Shown here: positions 1 to 8,738 of the stretch, in pieces | How positions within the stretch are numbered: position 1 is the first letter of the stretch | Layout of the letters: each line of letters starts with the position of its first letter | Assembly: GCF_000023585.1 (NCBI RefSeq) | Contig: NC_012914.1 | Coordinates: 6,207,501-6,271,500, forward strand | Reading direction: 5' to 3' | DNA: 64,000 bases | Source: Paenibacillus sp. JDR-2 | GTDB taxonomy: Bacteria > Bacillota > Bacilli > Paenibacillales > Paenibacillaceae | Made by a program: the position numbers and the translations under genes | The notes under the pieces: model-generated | What the model was told of the DNA's origin: nothing | What the model saw: only the letters and a program-made list of their open reading frames with translations | Database searches by the model: none

Positions 1-802
1 CCGAAGCCAGCAGCGCTACCGCGGATGCGTAACCAACCTGCATGTTCTGGAACGCCTGCTTGAAAATTTCCATCTGCCAGGTGTTCGTCGCATGTCCCGG
101 TCCGCCGCCAGTCAGCTGATACACCTCCGTGAAAATGCCAAAGGTAACGCCAAACGCCAGAATAAGCGTCGTATACAGCGAAGGATAGAGCAGCGGAAGC
201 GTAATGCGCCAGAAACGCTGGCTGTCCTTCACGCCGTCAATCGCAGCTGCCTCATACACTTCCTTATCTATGCTTTCAAGGCCTGAAGTAATAATAAGCG
301 CGTAATAGCCCGTAAATTTCCATGCAAGAATCGCGCCTACCACGCAAAGCGCCGAGAACGGTGAACCAAGCCAGTTGATATCCAGCCCGATGCCGCGCAA
401 AGAGACGTTTACGGGGCTCGTATAGGAAAGCAAGCCTTTTACGATCAGAGCGCTAACGACGCCGGAACTCAGGTAAGGCAGGAAGAAGCCGATCAGGAAC
501 AGACTTTTGAACCGGTTCAGTCCGTGTACAAGCACTGCCACTGCCACCGCCAATACGGTAACGAGCGGAACAAAAATCATCATGAACTTATACGTATTCC
601 AAAAAGCCGCATGCACGCTTGAATCCTGCAAAGCGTCCATAAAGTTGGCGAAGCCAACGAAATTAAACGTCGGGGCGATCAAGTCCCAGTCCGTGATGGA
701 CAGGAAAAACGACCAGATCAGCGGTCCGAAAAAGAAGATTAAGGAATAGATGAGATAAGGGCTGGTAAATAACCAGCCCAACTTGTTATTGCGTTGGTCC
801 AT
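1..802 (-). CDS. Sugar ABC transporter permease (MalF/UgpA type), 3' end cut by window
   Basis: Inner-membrane permease of a carbohydrate ABC importer. The reverse strand reads from ATG at 802, preceded by GGGAGG, into MDQRNNKLGWLFTSPYLIYS and several hydrophobic segments. Near the cut end is the loop EAAAIDGVKDSQRFWRITLP, the EAA motif that contacts the ATPase in this family. About 267 codons are present of a usual 290-310, so only the last segment is missing beyond base 1. It starts 15 bases after the stop of the solute-binding protein gene, so the two are one operon. A second permease probably follows outside the window. The substrate is not evident from sequence. Confidence 0.9.
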   Translation of the reverse strand, partial: MDQRNNKLGWLFTSPYLIYSLIFFFGPLIWSFFLSITDWDLIAPTFNFVGFANFMDALQDSSVHAAFWNTYKFMMIFVPLVTVLAVAVAVLVHGLNRFKSLFLIGFFLPYLSSGVVSALIVKGLLSYTSPVNVSLRGIGLDINWLGSPFSALCVVGAILAWKFTGYYALIITSGLESIDKEVYEAAAIDGVKDSQRFWRITLPLLYPSLYTTLILAFGVTFGIFTEVYQLTGGGPGHATNTWQMEIFKQAFQNMQVGYASAVALLAS

Positions 803-817
803 GAATAGGAGCCTCCC

Positions 818-2152
818 TTACTTCAGGGCTTTTTCCAAAGCGGACTTCATCGCCGCCCAGCCCTCCGTCGGAGCGATTTCGCCTTTGACGACTTTATTGA
901 ATGCCTGCTCGCCGATAATCGTCTGCAGGTCGTTGTATTTGGCGTTGTCCATCGGCGGTACGGCATTTGGCACGTTATCCGCGTATGGCTTCAGCTGTGG
1001 TTTCGCGTCCAGAATCGCCTTAAACGATTCGTTCGTAGACAGGTCGTCGCGCGCCGGCGGCAGATTTGTCTGCTCGAACCACTTGGCGTCGTTCTTCGCG
1101 TCGCTGTACACCCATTTGATGAAATCAAGGGCTGCCTGCTGCTGTTCTTTCGTTGCGGAAGCGTAGATGACGAGTCCCTTCGTATCGGCAAACGTTTTGC
1201 TTTGCGCCGGATCAACGTCGTCCGGTACCGGCGGCATGCTGAGCGCGTACGTTTCGTTAAACTTCAGCTCCGGATATTTTTCTGCCCAGGTCGTAAATGT
1301 CCATGGTCCAACGTCGGTAAAGATACCCGTTCCGTTCTCGAACGGATCCGTCACCTGACGGGAAAGAAGACCGTTTTCCTTGCGCAGGTTGTCAACAAAG
1401 GTAAGCACTTCGGTTCCGGCTTTCTCGTCTCCGGTGAATTGATCGCCTTCAATGAACTTGTTGCCGTTCGAAGCCGCGTCATACAGCATGTAGAAGTCGA
1501 ACCAGCGCTTCCAGGCCGTAGGATCCGCGAGATCCGGTTTTGCCCATAGGAACTTCTTGTCTCCGTATTTCGCCTTCAGCTTCTTCGTCACTTCAAGAAC
1601 TTCGCTGTAAGTCTTAGGCGGCTCGTTATAGCCAAGCTCCTTCAGAACATCCAGGCGCCAGCCGAACAGCATCGGGTTGGAGTAGATCGGCAGCACGTAC
1701 TGATGGCCGTCGGCGAACTTCCATGGCTCGATCGTTTTGCTCATATTGCGTCCTTGAATAATATCGTTGTAGCCTTCCAGCGTATCGAGCGGTACCAGCG
1801 CCTTACTGTTGGACAGCTGAGCAGCGAAGCCGCGGTTAATGTTTTCGGAGATCGTTGGCGCGCTTTTCGCCGCGATGGCCGATTGAATGCTGGCCTCGGA
1901 CGTCGGCGATTCCTTGATGGCGCTGACGTTGATCTTCACCTTGTCGTTCGTTGCTTCGTAAGCCTTGGCGAGCTCCTGCCAATAAGCCTGCTGGGTCGGG
2001 TTAGGAGCCGCCCAAAACTCGATAGTCGTAACCTTGCCCGCGCCCGACGAGCTGTTTCCCGTCTGATTCTGGCCGCCTTGGCCTGTCGAGCAGGCACTCA
2101 GCATTCCAAGCGCCACAATAGTGGTAAGCAGAACCGGTGCTTTTTTCTTCAT
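818..2152 (-). CDS. Extracellular sugar-binding lipoprotein (family 1 solute-binding protein)
   Basis: Binds a sugar outside the membrane and delivers it to the permease encoded just downstream. The 444-residue product starts with a lipoprotein signal peptide: a charged MKKK, a hydrophobic stretch and the lipobox LSAC with Cys21, followed by a Gly/Asn/Ser-rich linker. The mature part has the usual SBP_bac_1 layout (IEFWAAPNPTQQAYWQELAK near the start). I chose ATG at 2152 because GGGAGG lies at a good distance; an in-frame upstream start at 2176 would put extra residues before the signal peptide. The LacI gene at 2514 is divergent and probably controls this operon. Ligand unknown. Confidence 0.9.
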   Translation of the reverse strand: MKKKAPVLLTTIVALGMLSACSTGQGGQNQTGNSSSGAGKVTTIEFWAAPNPTQQAYWQELAKAYEATNDKVKINVSAIKESPTSEASIQSAIAAKSAPTISENINRGFAAQLSNSKALVPLDTLEGYNDIIQGRNMSKTIEPWKFADGHQYVLPIYSNPMLFGWRLDVLKELGYNEPPKTYSEVLEVTKKLKAKYGDKKFLWAKPDLADPTAWKRWFDFYMLYDAASNGNKFIEGDQFTGDEKAGTEVLTFVDNLRKENGLLSRQVTDPFENGTGIFTDVGPWTFTTWAEKYPELKFNETYALSMPPVPDDVDPAQSKTFADTKGLVIYASATKEQQQAALDFIKWVYSDAKNDAKWFEQTNLPPARDDLSTNESFKAILDAKPQLKPYADNVPNAVPPMDNAKYNDLQTIIGEQAFNKVVKGEIAPTEGWAAMKSALEKALK

Positions 2153-2232
2153 GGAACAATGACCTCCCAAAAACATGATTTTATAATGACAAAATTAATT
2201 CCGTCATGTTGTATCGCATGACATAAAGTGAC

Positions 2233-2246
2233 TGGAAGCGTTTACG
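2233..2246. promoter_or_regulatory. cre-like / LacI-family operator candidate
   Basis: TGGAAGCGTTTACG fits the catabolite-response consensus TGWAANCGNTNWCA with two mismatches. It lies about 80 bases upstream of the binding-protein start. It could be bound by CcpA or by the neighbouring LacI-family protein, since both recognise CG-centred dyads. Confidence 0.4.
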
Positions 2247-2339
2247 ACCCTTATTATGCGCTGTCATTATTGTCTTGTCAAGTGATTATCGCAATAATCA
2301 TCTTCATAATAACATTACTATACACTTTACTAATTAGTT

Positions 2340-2353
2340 TTGTAACGTTACAA
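2340..2353. promoter_or_regulatory. Perfect CG-centred palindrome, probable LacI-family operator
   Basis: TTGTAACGTTACAA is a perfect 14-base palindrome with the central CG typical of LacI/GalR operators. It sits between the divergent binding-protein operon and the LacI gene, the expected place for autoregulation and sugar-dependent control. Confidence 0.5.
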
Positions 2354-2513
2354 TAGATGGTGAACTAACCGTTCCTCCTTCCTTTTTCCAATACCGGAAG
2401 TGTGGCTTGACACACTTTCGAGGAACGGGAACAATTAAAGAAAACGAGCCTTATTTTAGCGTTCCGCGCATAAGCGCAGCGCCGAAATCAAAGTCCCGAC
2501 GGAGGTTAACCTC

Positions 2514-3539
2514 GTGAACAGAAAAGTTACGATGCAGGATATTGCAGACAAGCTAAGCTTGTCCAAGAATTCCATATCTCAAGCGCTCACTGGCAAACCG
2601 GGCGTAAGCGATGAGACGCGCCGCTTGATTATGCAGACGGCTGACGACATGGGTTATGTATACAGCAAGCGGGTCGACCAGCCGGCATTGCTGCATTCGG
2701 CTCCGCGTACGATCGCCTTGATCGCTTCGAATTACGCATTCTCCATGAAAAGCTTCTTTGGCGATATTTATCTGAGCGTCGACAAAGAATTGAAACAAAG
2801 AGGCATCGAGCTCATTATCCAATCCATCAGCCCGGAAGATGCCGCTTCCCTTACGCTGCCGCCTTTTATTCAACAACGCGCGGTTGACGGCATCCTTATT
2901 TTGTCTCATATAACGACGCCTTATATCCAAGCGGTTCTCGACACCGGAATTCCTTCCGTGTTGATTGACCATCACCATCCGGACCTCGCTGCCGACTCCA
3001 TCCTTACTAACAACCGGTTCAGCGCGTACGAGGCCATCCGTCATTTGGCTAATTTAGGGCACAAGAAAATTGGTTACATGGGGAATATCCGCTTCTCGCC
3101 AAGCTATTACGAAAGGCTCGAGGGAATGCGGCTGGCTGCTTTCGAGCTTGGAATCGAGCTTAAGGAAGAGTGGCTTGTAACGACGGCGAAGGAGGAAAGC
3201 GGCGAAATCCGAAAGCTCCTGGAGGGAATAACCGAACTTCCGACCGCCTGGTTCTGCGTCAACGACGGATTTGGCTTTATGGTGAATTCGGCTTTGCAGC
3301 AGATGGGGCTGCGCGTCCCGGAGGATGTCTCGGTCGTTAGCTTTGACAACGGTTACTTGTCCAGATTAGCTACGCCGCCAATCACAACCGTAGATGTTGA
3401 TCTTCATCTGTACGCGCGCTGCGCCGTCGAGAAATTGATCAGCCGGCTTAACGATTCCGAGCAGCCTAAGACGGAGATCCTGTTGTCCACCAAGCTGCTC
3501 GTAAGAGGTTCTACCGGTCCGGCTTTGCAACGGGATTAA
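2514..3539 (+). CDS. LacI-family transcriptional regulator
   Basis: DNA-binding repressor of 341 residues. The N-terminal helix-turn-helix is MQDIADKLSLSKNSISQAL (residues 7-25), followed by a hinge and a periplasmic-binding-protein-like sensor domain ending in the typical PPITTVDVDLHLYARCAVEKL segment. The start is GTG at 2514 with GGAGG 8 bases upstream. It is divergent from the sugar importer operon, which suggests it regulates that operon and itself through the palindrome at 2340-2353. The inducer would be the transported sugar or a derivative, but that is inference. Confidence 0.9.
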   Translation: MNRKVTMQDIADKLSLSKNSISQALTGKPGVSDETRRLIMQTADDMGYVYSKRVDQPALLHSAPRTIALIASNYAFSMKSFFGDIYLSVDKELKQRGIELIIQSISPEDAASLTLPPFIQQRAVDGILILSHITTPYIQAVLDTGIPSVLIDHHHPDLAADSILTNNRFSAYEAIRHLANLGHKKIGYMGNIRFSPSYYERLEGMRLAAFELGIELKEEWLVTTAKEESGEIRKLLEGITELPTAWFCVNDGFGFMVNSALQQMGLRVPEDVSVVSFDNGYLSRLATPPITTVDVDLHLYARCAVEKLISRLNDSEQPKTEILLSTKLLVRGSTGPALQRD

Positions 3540-3561
3540 GCTCCACGCTAGCAATAGGCAC

Positions 3562-3596
3562 AAAAAAAAGCGGCCAGCATGTCTCATGCTCGGCCA
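3562..3596 (-). terminator. Rho-independent terminator after the 3636 gene
   Basis: Stem GGCC-A-GCATG / CATGC-T-CGGCC followed on the reverse strand by eight T. It closes the CYTH/NTPase operon and lies just past the LacI stop codon. Confidence 0.85.
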
Positions 3597-3635
3597 CTCT
3601 GTCATCCAAAATGCTTATGTACTCACTTGCATGTT

Positions 3636-4181
3636 CTAGAGCTGTTCCAGCGCCTCAAGCGTAAGCAGCATATGCTCGATCAGCTCGGGCAAATCATTCA
3701 TTTGCTCCTCGTCAATGCGGCGGTTGAAACGCAGCTCCACCGCGTTCTTATACACGGTGCCGCCCCCGCTATCGCTTCCGTATACGAAGCTAAGCGTCTG
3801 GGTGAGCGAGACCTCCGCCCCCCATTGCTCCCGTATGGCCGTTTGGATGCGCAGGCAATGCGTTTCCGCATCCAGAACAACCAGATGGAACAGCAAACGG
3901 AGGCTGCAGCCCGGCGGATCGCCTTCCTGCAGCTCCAGCAGCTCCGTCGCCAGGTCGCGGAGCGAGGTATCCAGCCGGATTTCGCCGATGATTCGCTTCT
4001 GCCGATCGCTGCCGGCTAATACGAATTGCAGGGCGAACTCGCGCCCCATCACCGCCATATCCAGACGGTCCACGCGGTTTACGACCCGGATCCGTTCGTC
4101 CAGGTTGTCCAGATCATACAGCTGATTTTCCAAGGCGACCTTCAAATTATCAAAGATTGTCGGGTCAAATAACATCGCCAT
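3636..4181 (-). CDS. Uncharacterised protein, third gene of CYTH/NTPase operon
   Basis: I do not recognise this 181-residue protein. It is soluble (no signal peptide or membrane segment) and looks mixed alpha/beta, with an acidic N-terminal part (NQLYDLDNLDERIRVVNRVD) and an amphipathic C-terminus LLTLEALEQL. The start at ATG 4181 has GGAGGGG 7 bases upstream; a second ATG follows two codons later. Its first codons overlap the end of the NTPase gene by 17 bases, so translation is likely coupled. It may act with the CYTH enzyme and NTPase on a phosphorylated small molecule, but nothing in its own sequence proves this. Confidence 0.75.
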   Translation of the reverse strand: MAMLFDPTIFDNLKVALENQLYDLDNLDERIRVVNRVDRLDMAVMGREFALQFVLAGSDRQKRIIGEIRLDTSLRDLATELLELQEGDPPGCSLRLLFHLVVLDAETHCLRIQTAIREQWGAEVSLTQTLSFVYGSDSGGGTVYKNAVELRFNRRIDEEQMNDLPELIEHMLLTLEALEQL

Positions 4182-4758
4182 ACACGAACCCCTCCAACCG
4201 TTCCAAAGCCGCTTCGTCAAAAGGACGCGAATTGTCGTAATACAGAACCGACGATTCCGGCAGCTCCCACGCAAGCGTTCTGCGCCCAAGCGAACGGGCG
4301 AAGGAATCCCAATGCACCAGCTTATATTGATCCGTCGCTAGCCCCCGATCCTCGATCCGGCTGTAATGCATATCTTCATCCTGCAAGTAGACCACAACCG
4401 CCTTCACATCAACATCGTCCAGGGAAGCGCCGGCCGAAGCCAGCTCCTTAACAATCCAGGACGGGTCGCTGATCTCCTTCGTAAACGGCCCGATGACGAA
4501 AGCATTCGTGCCAACGCCGACATTTTCGAGCGCGGCATCCATCGTAATCCGGTAGCCGAGATCGCGGCATAGCTTCTTATACGCTTCCGAATCGCGGTCA
4601 TTCGGGTCCAGCCCGGCTACCGTCATAATCTGTACGGCTGCTGGCCGCAGCATCGTATCCATATCGAATACCGCCGCGCCGCGCCTTTTGGCCAGCGCCT
4701 TGGCCAAAGTTGTTTTCCCCGCTCCCGCGCCGCCGACGAAAAATACAAGCTTTCGCAT
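4165..4758 (-). CDS. P-loop NTPase / kinase-like protein
   Basis: Cytosolic 197-residue nucleotide-binding protein. The N-terminus MRKLVFFVGGAGAGKTTLAK carries a Walker A motif (GGAGAGKTT, residues 9-17) followed by VFDMDTML, an Asp pair typical of small-molecule kinases of the AAA_33/zeta-toxin-like type. A later VVVYLQDED segment may be the Walker B-like strand. It lies 12 bases after the CYTH gene and overlaps the next gene. The substrate is unknown; the CYTH partner suggests nucleotide or polyphosphate chemistry, which is inference. Confidence 0.85.
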   Translation of the reverse strand: MRKLVFFVGGAGAGKTTLAKALAKRRGAAVFDMDTMLRPAAVQIMTVAGLDPNDRDSEAYKKLCRDLGYRITMDAALENVGVGTNAFVIGPFTKEISDPSWIVKELASAGASLDDVDVKAVVVYLQDEDMHYSRIEDRGLATDQYKLVHWDSFARSLGRRTLAWELPESSVLYYDNSRPFDEAALERLEGFVYGDVI

Positions 4759-4770
4759 GACTTCCGCCCC

Positions 4771-5259
4771 CTACTTCCGCTGCAGCTGCTTCCAGACGGT
4801 CTTGTTGCTGTATTCCTTCGAGCTGCTGATGTCTTGGCCGAACCATTCCGGCGCCTCGAACGAATGAGCGGCTTCCTCGGAATCGAACTCCACCTCAAGG
4901 ACGGTCAGCTGAATCTGGTCGTAAATATCGATCTCGATCTGAACGCCTTTCCATTCCGCCGTAATCCGGTTTTTCGTCAGGGCAACGGCGCCAAACGCCT
5001 TTACGACCTGCTCGTACAGCCCTTCGTTGATCTCATACTCTACTTCCTCGCGCTTAATGCCAAATCCCTTCTTGAACGTATGCGTGTATGCAACCTCTCC
5101 GTTATCCACATCCGTAATCCGGCGGACGCGCAGCTCCTGATCGGCCTCCAGCGCCAGATAAGTCTGCTCGATCCGCTGCTCCGAGCGTACCTGAATTCGG
5201 TCGCCTAACTGCTCGTAAGGTACGGCCAGCAAAAATTTGCGTTCGATCTCTAATGCCAT
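4771..5259 (-). CDS. CYTH domain protein (inorganic triphosphatase-like)
   Basis: CYTH proteins fold into a triphosphate tunnel and hydrolyse tripolyphosphate or thiamine triphosphate, or make cyclic AMP. This 162-residue protein begins MALEIERKFLL, containing the signature ExExK (EIERK). It then has ELRVRRI, YTHTFKKG and IEIDIYDQ segments with alternating charged residues that line the tunnel. The length fits a single-domain bacterial triphosphatase. GGGGGAG lies before the ATG. It is first in a three-gene operon with an NTPase and an unknown protein. Confidence 0.88.
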   Translation of the reverse strand: MALEIERKFLLAVPYEQLGDRIQVRSEQRIEQTYLALEADQELRVRRITDVDNGEVAYTHTFKKGFGIKREEVEYEINEGLYEQVVKAFGAVALTKNRITAEWKGVQIEIDIYDQIQLTVLEVEFDSEEAAHSFEAPEWFGQDISSSKEYSNKTVWKQLQRK

Positions 5260-5368
5260 AAACGGTTCTCCCCCATAAACAATGAATTTGCTTAATCATA
5301 TCACAAGGTGAAACAGTCTTCTCCATCTATATAAATCCTTAGAATTTAATCCGCCGCTTGGACGCGCC

Positions 5369-5398
5369 AAAAAACCGGGAGATGCCTCATCCCCCGGT
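5369..5398 (-). terminator. Terminator of speD
   Basis: CCGGG-A-GATG / CATC-CCCCGG hairpin followed on the reverse strand by six T, nine bases past the speD stop. Confidence 0.85.
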
Positions 5399-5406
5399 CC
5401 CTAACT

Positions 5407-6216
5407 TCATTTAATATTTTTCCCGTAAAAGATCTCGTACATCTCGTCTGTCAGACGCTCGGTAATTTCCTTCTGCTCGTCCATGCTCAGCTTATCCTTC
5501 GTGTAGCCGAACAGATAGTTATTGAGATCGAATTCCCGCAGCTTGCATTTAGTGTGAAAAATATTTTCCTGATAGACGTTGACGTCAATCATGTCGTATT
5601 GGTCGATAACCTCGTCCGGGATGTAATTCTGGATCGAATTGATATCGTGGTCGATAAACAGCTTGTTGCCGTTAATATCCCTCGTAAAACCCCGAACCCG
5701 GTAATCGATCGTCATAATGTCCGTATCAAAGGAATGAATCAAATAATTTAACGCCTTAAGCGGCGAAATCTCCCCGCAGGTTGCCACGTCGATATCGGCG
5801 CGGAACGTGCTGATCCCTTCGCTCGGATGATACTCGGGATACGTATGAACGGTAATATGGCTCTTGTCCAGCTGCAGTACCACATTGTCCGGGAGCGGAC
5901 CCGGCGACTCGTCAAACGTCGATTCGGTCGGCACCTCCACGATTGGCCCTTCCGAGACCAGAATCGTAACGCTGGCGCCTTGCGGGACGTAATCCTGCTT
6001 GGCAATGTTCAGGACATGCGCGCCGATAATGTCGGCAACCTGCTTCAATATTTTCGTCAGCCGGTCGGAATTGTACTGCTCGTCGATGTATTCGATGTAA
6101 GCTTCGCGTTCTTCCTTCGTCTTCGTATAACAGATATCGTACATATTGAAGCTGAGCGACTTCGTCAAATTGTTAAAACCATGCAGCGTAATCCGCTGCT
6201 CGGGCGTAAACTTCAC
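5407..6216 (-). CDS. speD: S-adenosylmethionine decarboxylase proenzyme (long, E. coli-type)
   Basis: Makes decarboxylated SAM, the aminopropyl donor for spermidine synthesis. The proenzyme cleaves itself to give a pyruvoyl group. The cleavage context [13 protein letters not shown] is present, with Ser119 becoming the pyruvoyl residue. The flanking blocks [26 protein letters not shown] and [14 protein letters not shown] match the gamma-proteobacterial-size class (about 265 residues) rather than the short Bacillus subtilis enzyme. I chose GTG at 6216, preceded by GGGGGG at 7 bases; an in-frame GTG at 6246 lacks a ribosome site. It is a single-gene unit with its own terminator. No spermidine synthase gene is adjacent. 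Confidence 0.93.
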   Translation of the reverse strand: MKFTPEQRITLHGFNNLTKSLSFNMYDICYTKTKEEREAYIEYIDEQYNSDRLTKILKQVADIIGAHVLNIAKQDYVPQGASVTILVSEGPIVEVPTESTFDESPGPLPDNVVLQLDKSHITVHTYPEYHPSEGISTFRADIDVATCGEISPLKALNYLIHSFDTDIMTIDYRVRGFTRDINGNKLFIDHDINSIQNYIPDEVIDQYDMIDVNVYQENIFHTKCKLREFDLNNYLFGYTKDKLSMDEQKEITERLTDEMYEIFYGKNIK

Positions 6217-6372
6217 CTTCAATCCCCCCGTTCCTAACTCTTCCACTACTATTACCCATTTTTCCGGGGCTGATTCAAATTATGGCAATAATCTCATGAG
6301 GAGGGCAGGTGCGGGATAAGCCTTTTATGGTATACTGCTTCAATAAAGAATTGCATTGGAGGCCCAGCAATC

Positions 6373-6585
6373 ATGAAAATTTACGTCGTTGTCTCGTTCA
6401 CGGAAGACGGAATGGAAAATGTATACGTCGGCGATGACCAGGAAAAGGTACAGTCGCTGAACCCGGAGGACTTCGAGCATAGCGATGCGCTGTTCGTCGA
6501 GATTTGGGAAGACGGCGAGAAGACCGACGAATACCGCGTTGGCTCGTACGAAGAAGACGAAGAAGACGAGGAACTCGAGAACTAA
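6373..6585 (+). CDS. Small acidic protein of unknown function
   Basis: A 70-residue soluble protein beginning MKIYVVVSFTEDGMENVYVG and ending in an unbroken acidic run, EEDEEDEELEN. GGAGG precedes the ATG at a good distance, and a bidirectional terminator follows 8 bases after the stop, so it is a real single-gene unit. The first 25 residues look like a beta hairpin. I do not recognise a family; the acidic tail could mediate binding to a basic partner. Confidence 0.75.
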   Translation: MKIYVVVSFTEDGMENVYVGDDQEKVQSLNPEDFEHSDALFVEIWEDGEKTDEYRVGSYEEDEEDEELEN

Positions 6586-6592
6586 TCGTTCA

Positions 6593-6647
6593 CAAAAAAA
6601 ACGGTCTCCGCGATGCCTGATGCAAGGCAAAGCGGTGACCGTTTTTA
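6593..6647. terminator. Bidirectional terminator
   Basis: ACGGTC-T-CCGC / GCGG-T-GACCGT arms with seven A before and five T after, serving both the small acidic gene and the convergent DUF779 gene. Confidence 0.8.
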
Positions 6648-6657
6648 GTTTTTTATT

Positions 6658-7029
6658 TTACAGCAAACCTAAGCTTCGCAGCTCCTCGGCGGTAAAGACG
6701 CGGGATCTCGTTAGAAATCGCAGTCCCTCCGGTCCTTCCAGCGAGAACATCCCGCCACGCCCGGGAACAACGTCGATGATCAGCTGCGTGTTTTTCCAAT
6801 AGTCGTATTGCGCCTTGGTCATATAAAACGGCGCGCCGCCAATCTCGCCAAGCCGCACATCCTGATCGCCGATCAGGAATTCGCCCAGCGGAAAGCACAT
6901 CGGCGAGCTGCCGTCGCAGCATCCGCCGGATTGATGGAACATAACGTCGCCATGCTTAGCCCGAAGCCGTCCGATCAGCTCAAGCGCGCTGCCTGTAGCA
7001 AGCACCTTAAGCACGGATTCCGCGGCCAT
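6658..7029 (-). CDS. DUF779 family protein
   Basis: A 123-residue protein of the DUF779 family, often encoded next to AldB/ExaC-type aldehyde dehydrogenases. It contains a cysteine-rich patch HQSGGCCDGSSPMC (near residues 32-45) that could bind a metal. It has no signal peptide. Its ATG is one base after the TGA of the dehydrogenase gene, so the two are co-translated. The biochemical role of the family is not established as far as I know; a helper or maturation role for the dehydrogenase is inferred from linkage alone. Confidence 0.85.
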   Translation of the reverse strand: MAAESVLKVLATGSALELIGRLRAKHGDVMFHQSGGCCDGSSPMCFPLGEFLIGDQDVRLGEIGGAPFYMTKAQYDYWKNTQLIIDVVPGRGGMFSLEGPEGLRFLTRSRVFTAEELRSLGLL

Positions 7030-7030
7030 A

Positions 7031-8551
7031 TCAGAAGAAGCCTAACGCATCGGGGCTGTAGCTGACGAGCAGGTTCTTCGTCTGCTGGTAATGAGACAGC
7101 ATCATCTTGTGGTTCTCGCGGCCAACGCCGGACATTTTGTAGCCGCCAAACGCCGCATGCGCCGGGTAAGCATGGTAGCAGTTGGTCCAGACGCGGCCCG
7201 CCTCGATCTGACGGCCCATCCGGAACGCCGCGTTGATATCCCGCGTCCATACGCCGGCTCCAAGCCCGTACAACGTATCATTGGCAATCGCCAGCGCTTC
7301 CTCCGGCGTGCTGAAGGTGGTAACGGCAACAACCGGCCCAAAGATCTCCTCTTGGAAAATCCGCATGCCGTTATTGCCGCGAAGCACGGTCGGCTGAATA
7401 TAGTAGCCCTGCGAAATATCGCCTTGGATAGCCGCGCGGCCTCCGCCAATCAGGCATTCGGCGCCTTCCTGGCGGCCGATGTCGATATAGCTCAAGATTT
7501 TCTCCATTTGCTCGGTGGATACCTGCGCCCCGATCATCGTATCCGTGTCGAGCGGATTACCCTGCTTGATGGATGCGACACGCCGCAGCGCCTTCTCCAT
7601 AAAGCTGTCGTAGATCGACTCCTGAATCAGCGCGCGGGACGGGCAAGTACACACTTCACCCTGATTCAGCGCAAACAGCGTAAAGCCCTCCAGCGCCTTG
7701 TCGAAAAAGGCATCATCCTTCGCCATAATATCCTCGAAGAAGATGTTTGGCGATTTGCCGCCAAGCTCAAGCGTTACCGGAATGAGATTTTGCGAGGCGT
7801 ACTGCATGATGAGGCGCCCGGTTGTGGTCTCGCCAGTGAAGGCAATCTTCGCGATCCGGTTGCTTGATGCAAGCGGCTTGCCCGCTTCCAGCCCAAAGCC
7901 GTTAACGATGTTAACAACGCCGGCAGGCAGCAAATCCTCGATCAACTCCATCAACACGCAGATTGAAGCCGGCGTCTGCTCCGCTGGCTTCAACACTACG
8001 CAGTTGCCTGCCGCCAGTGCCGGAGTGAGCTTCCACGTCGCCATCAGCAAAGGGAAGTTCCAAGGGATGATCTGGCCAACGACGCCAAGCGGCTCATGAT
8101 AATGGTAAGCGACCGTGTCGTTGTCGAGCTGGCTGAGCGAGCCCTCCTGCGCGCGGATGCAGCCGGCGAAATACCGGAAGTGATCGATCGCCAGCGGCAG
8201 ATCGGCTGCCAGACATTCGCGGATCGGCTTGCCGTTATCCCAGGTCTCGGCAACGGCGAGCGTCTCCAGATTGCTCTCGATCCGGTCGGCAATCCGGTTC
8301 AGAATGTTCGCGCGCTCCGTCGCGGAGGTCCGTCCCCAGGCGGCCTTTGCCGCATGCGCCGCGTCCAGCGCAAGCTCGATATCCTCCGATGTGGAACGGG
8401 CTACTTCGCAGAAGGCCGCGTTGTTCACGGGAGAAACATTTTCGAAATATTGGCCTTGCGTTGGCGGCGTCCAGCGGCCCCCTATGTAGTTCTCGTACCG
8501 TTTCTTAAACGTAATCTTCGAATCCTGCTTACCCGGCTCAGCGTAAATCAT
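7031..8551 (-). CDS. NAD-dependent aldehyde dehydrogenase (AldB/AcoD type)
   Basis: Oxidises aldehydes, probably acetaldehyde, to the acid. The 506-residue chain carries the nucleotide-binding segment [12 protein letters not shown], the general base Glu262 in [10 protein letters not shown], and the catalytic Cys301 in [11 protein letters not shown]. The neighbouring Cys303 and the downstream DUF779 gene are characteristic of the AldB/ExaC subgroup. GGAGATGG precedes the ATG. A cre-like site lies about 70 bases upstream, hinting at carbon catabolite control. Confidence 0.92.
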   Translation of the reverse strand: MIYAEPGKQDSKITFKKRYENYIGGRWTPPTQGQYFENVSPVNNAAFCEVARSTSEDIELALDAAHAAKAAWGRTSATERANILNRIADRIESNLETLAVAETWDNGKPIRECLAADLPLAIDHFRYFAGCIRAQEGSLSQLDNDTVAYHYHEPLGVVGQIIPWNFPLLMATWKLTPALAAGNCVVLKPAEQTPASICVLMELIEDLLPAGVVNIVNGFGLEAGKPLASSNRIAKIAFTGETTTGRLIMQYASQNLIPVTLELGGKSPNIFFEDIMAKDDAFFDKALEGFTLFALNQGEVCTCPSRALIQESIYDSFMEKALRRVASIKQGNPLDTDTMIGAQVSTEQMEKILSYIDIGRQEGAECLIGGGRAAIQGDISQGYYIQPTVLRGNNGMRIFQEEIFGPVVAVTTFSTPEEALAIANDTLYGLGAGVWTRDINAAFRMGRQIEAGRVWTNCYHAYPAHAAFGGYKMSGVGRENHKMMLSHYQQTKNLLVSYSPDALGFF

Positions 8552-8619
8552 GGGCTAACCATCTCCTTTTCGAAAAGTAGCTTGCTAGCGTTATTGATAG
8601 ATTCCGACGCGCAGTTTCA

Positions 8620-8633
8620 CGAAAACGCTACCA
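8620..8633. promoter_or_regulatory. cre-like site upstream of aldehyde dehydrogenase
   Basis: CGAAAACGCTACCA matches the CcpA consensus TGWAANCGNTNWCA with two mismatches, 69-82 bases upstream of the dehydrogenase start. Suggestive only. Confidence 0.3.
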
Positions 8634-8681
8634 TAGTGATACAAGCTTATGCATGACAGGTTGATGGTAGAACGGAAGCTC

Positions 8682-8713
8682 AAAAAAGCCGGTCCCCTTG
8701 CGGGGCCGGCTTA
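8682..8713 (-). terminator. Terminator of htpG
   Basis: AAGCCGG-T-CCCC / GGGG-C-CGGCTT hairpin with a T run on the reverse strand, 26 bases after the htpG stop. Confidence 0.88.
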
Positions 8714-8738
8714 CTCTGTTGTTTACTGGACGAGACGA

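Larger units (their letters stand above)
2153..2513. other. Divergent promoter region between binding-protein operon and LacI gene
   Basis: This 361-base stretch holds no gene. It is AT-rich in the middle and contains two operator-like sites, 2233-2246 and 2340-2353, listed separately. Promoters for both directions must lie here, but I cannot assign -10/-35 boxes with confidence. Confidence 0.6.

Noticed and set aside
5303-5323. Third copy of the 30-base repeat
   Set aside because: Only CAAGGTGAAAC matches; the hairpin and CCTTAGGC part are missing, so it is likely chance.
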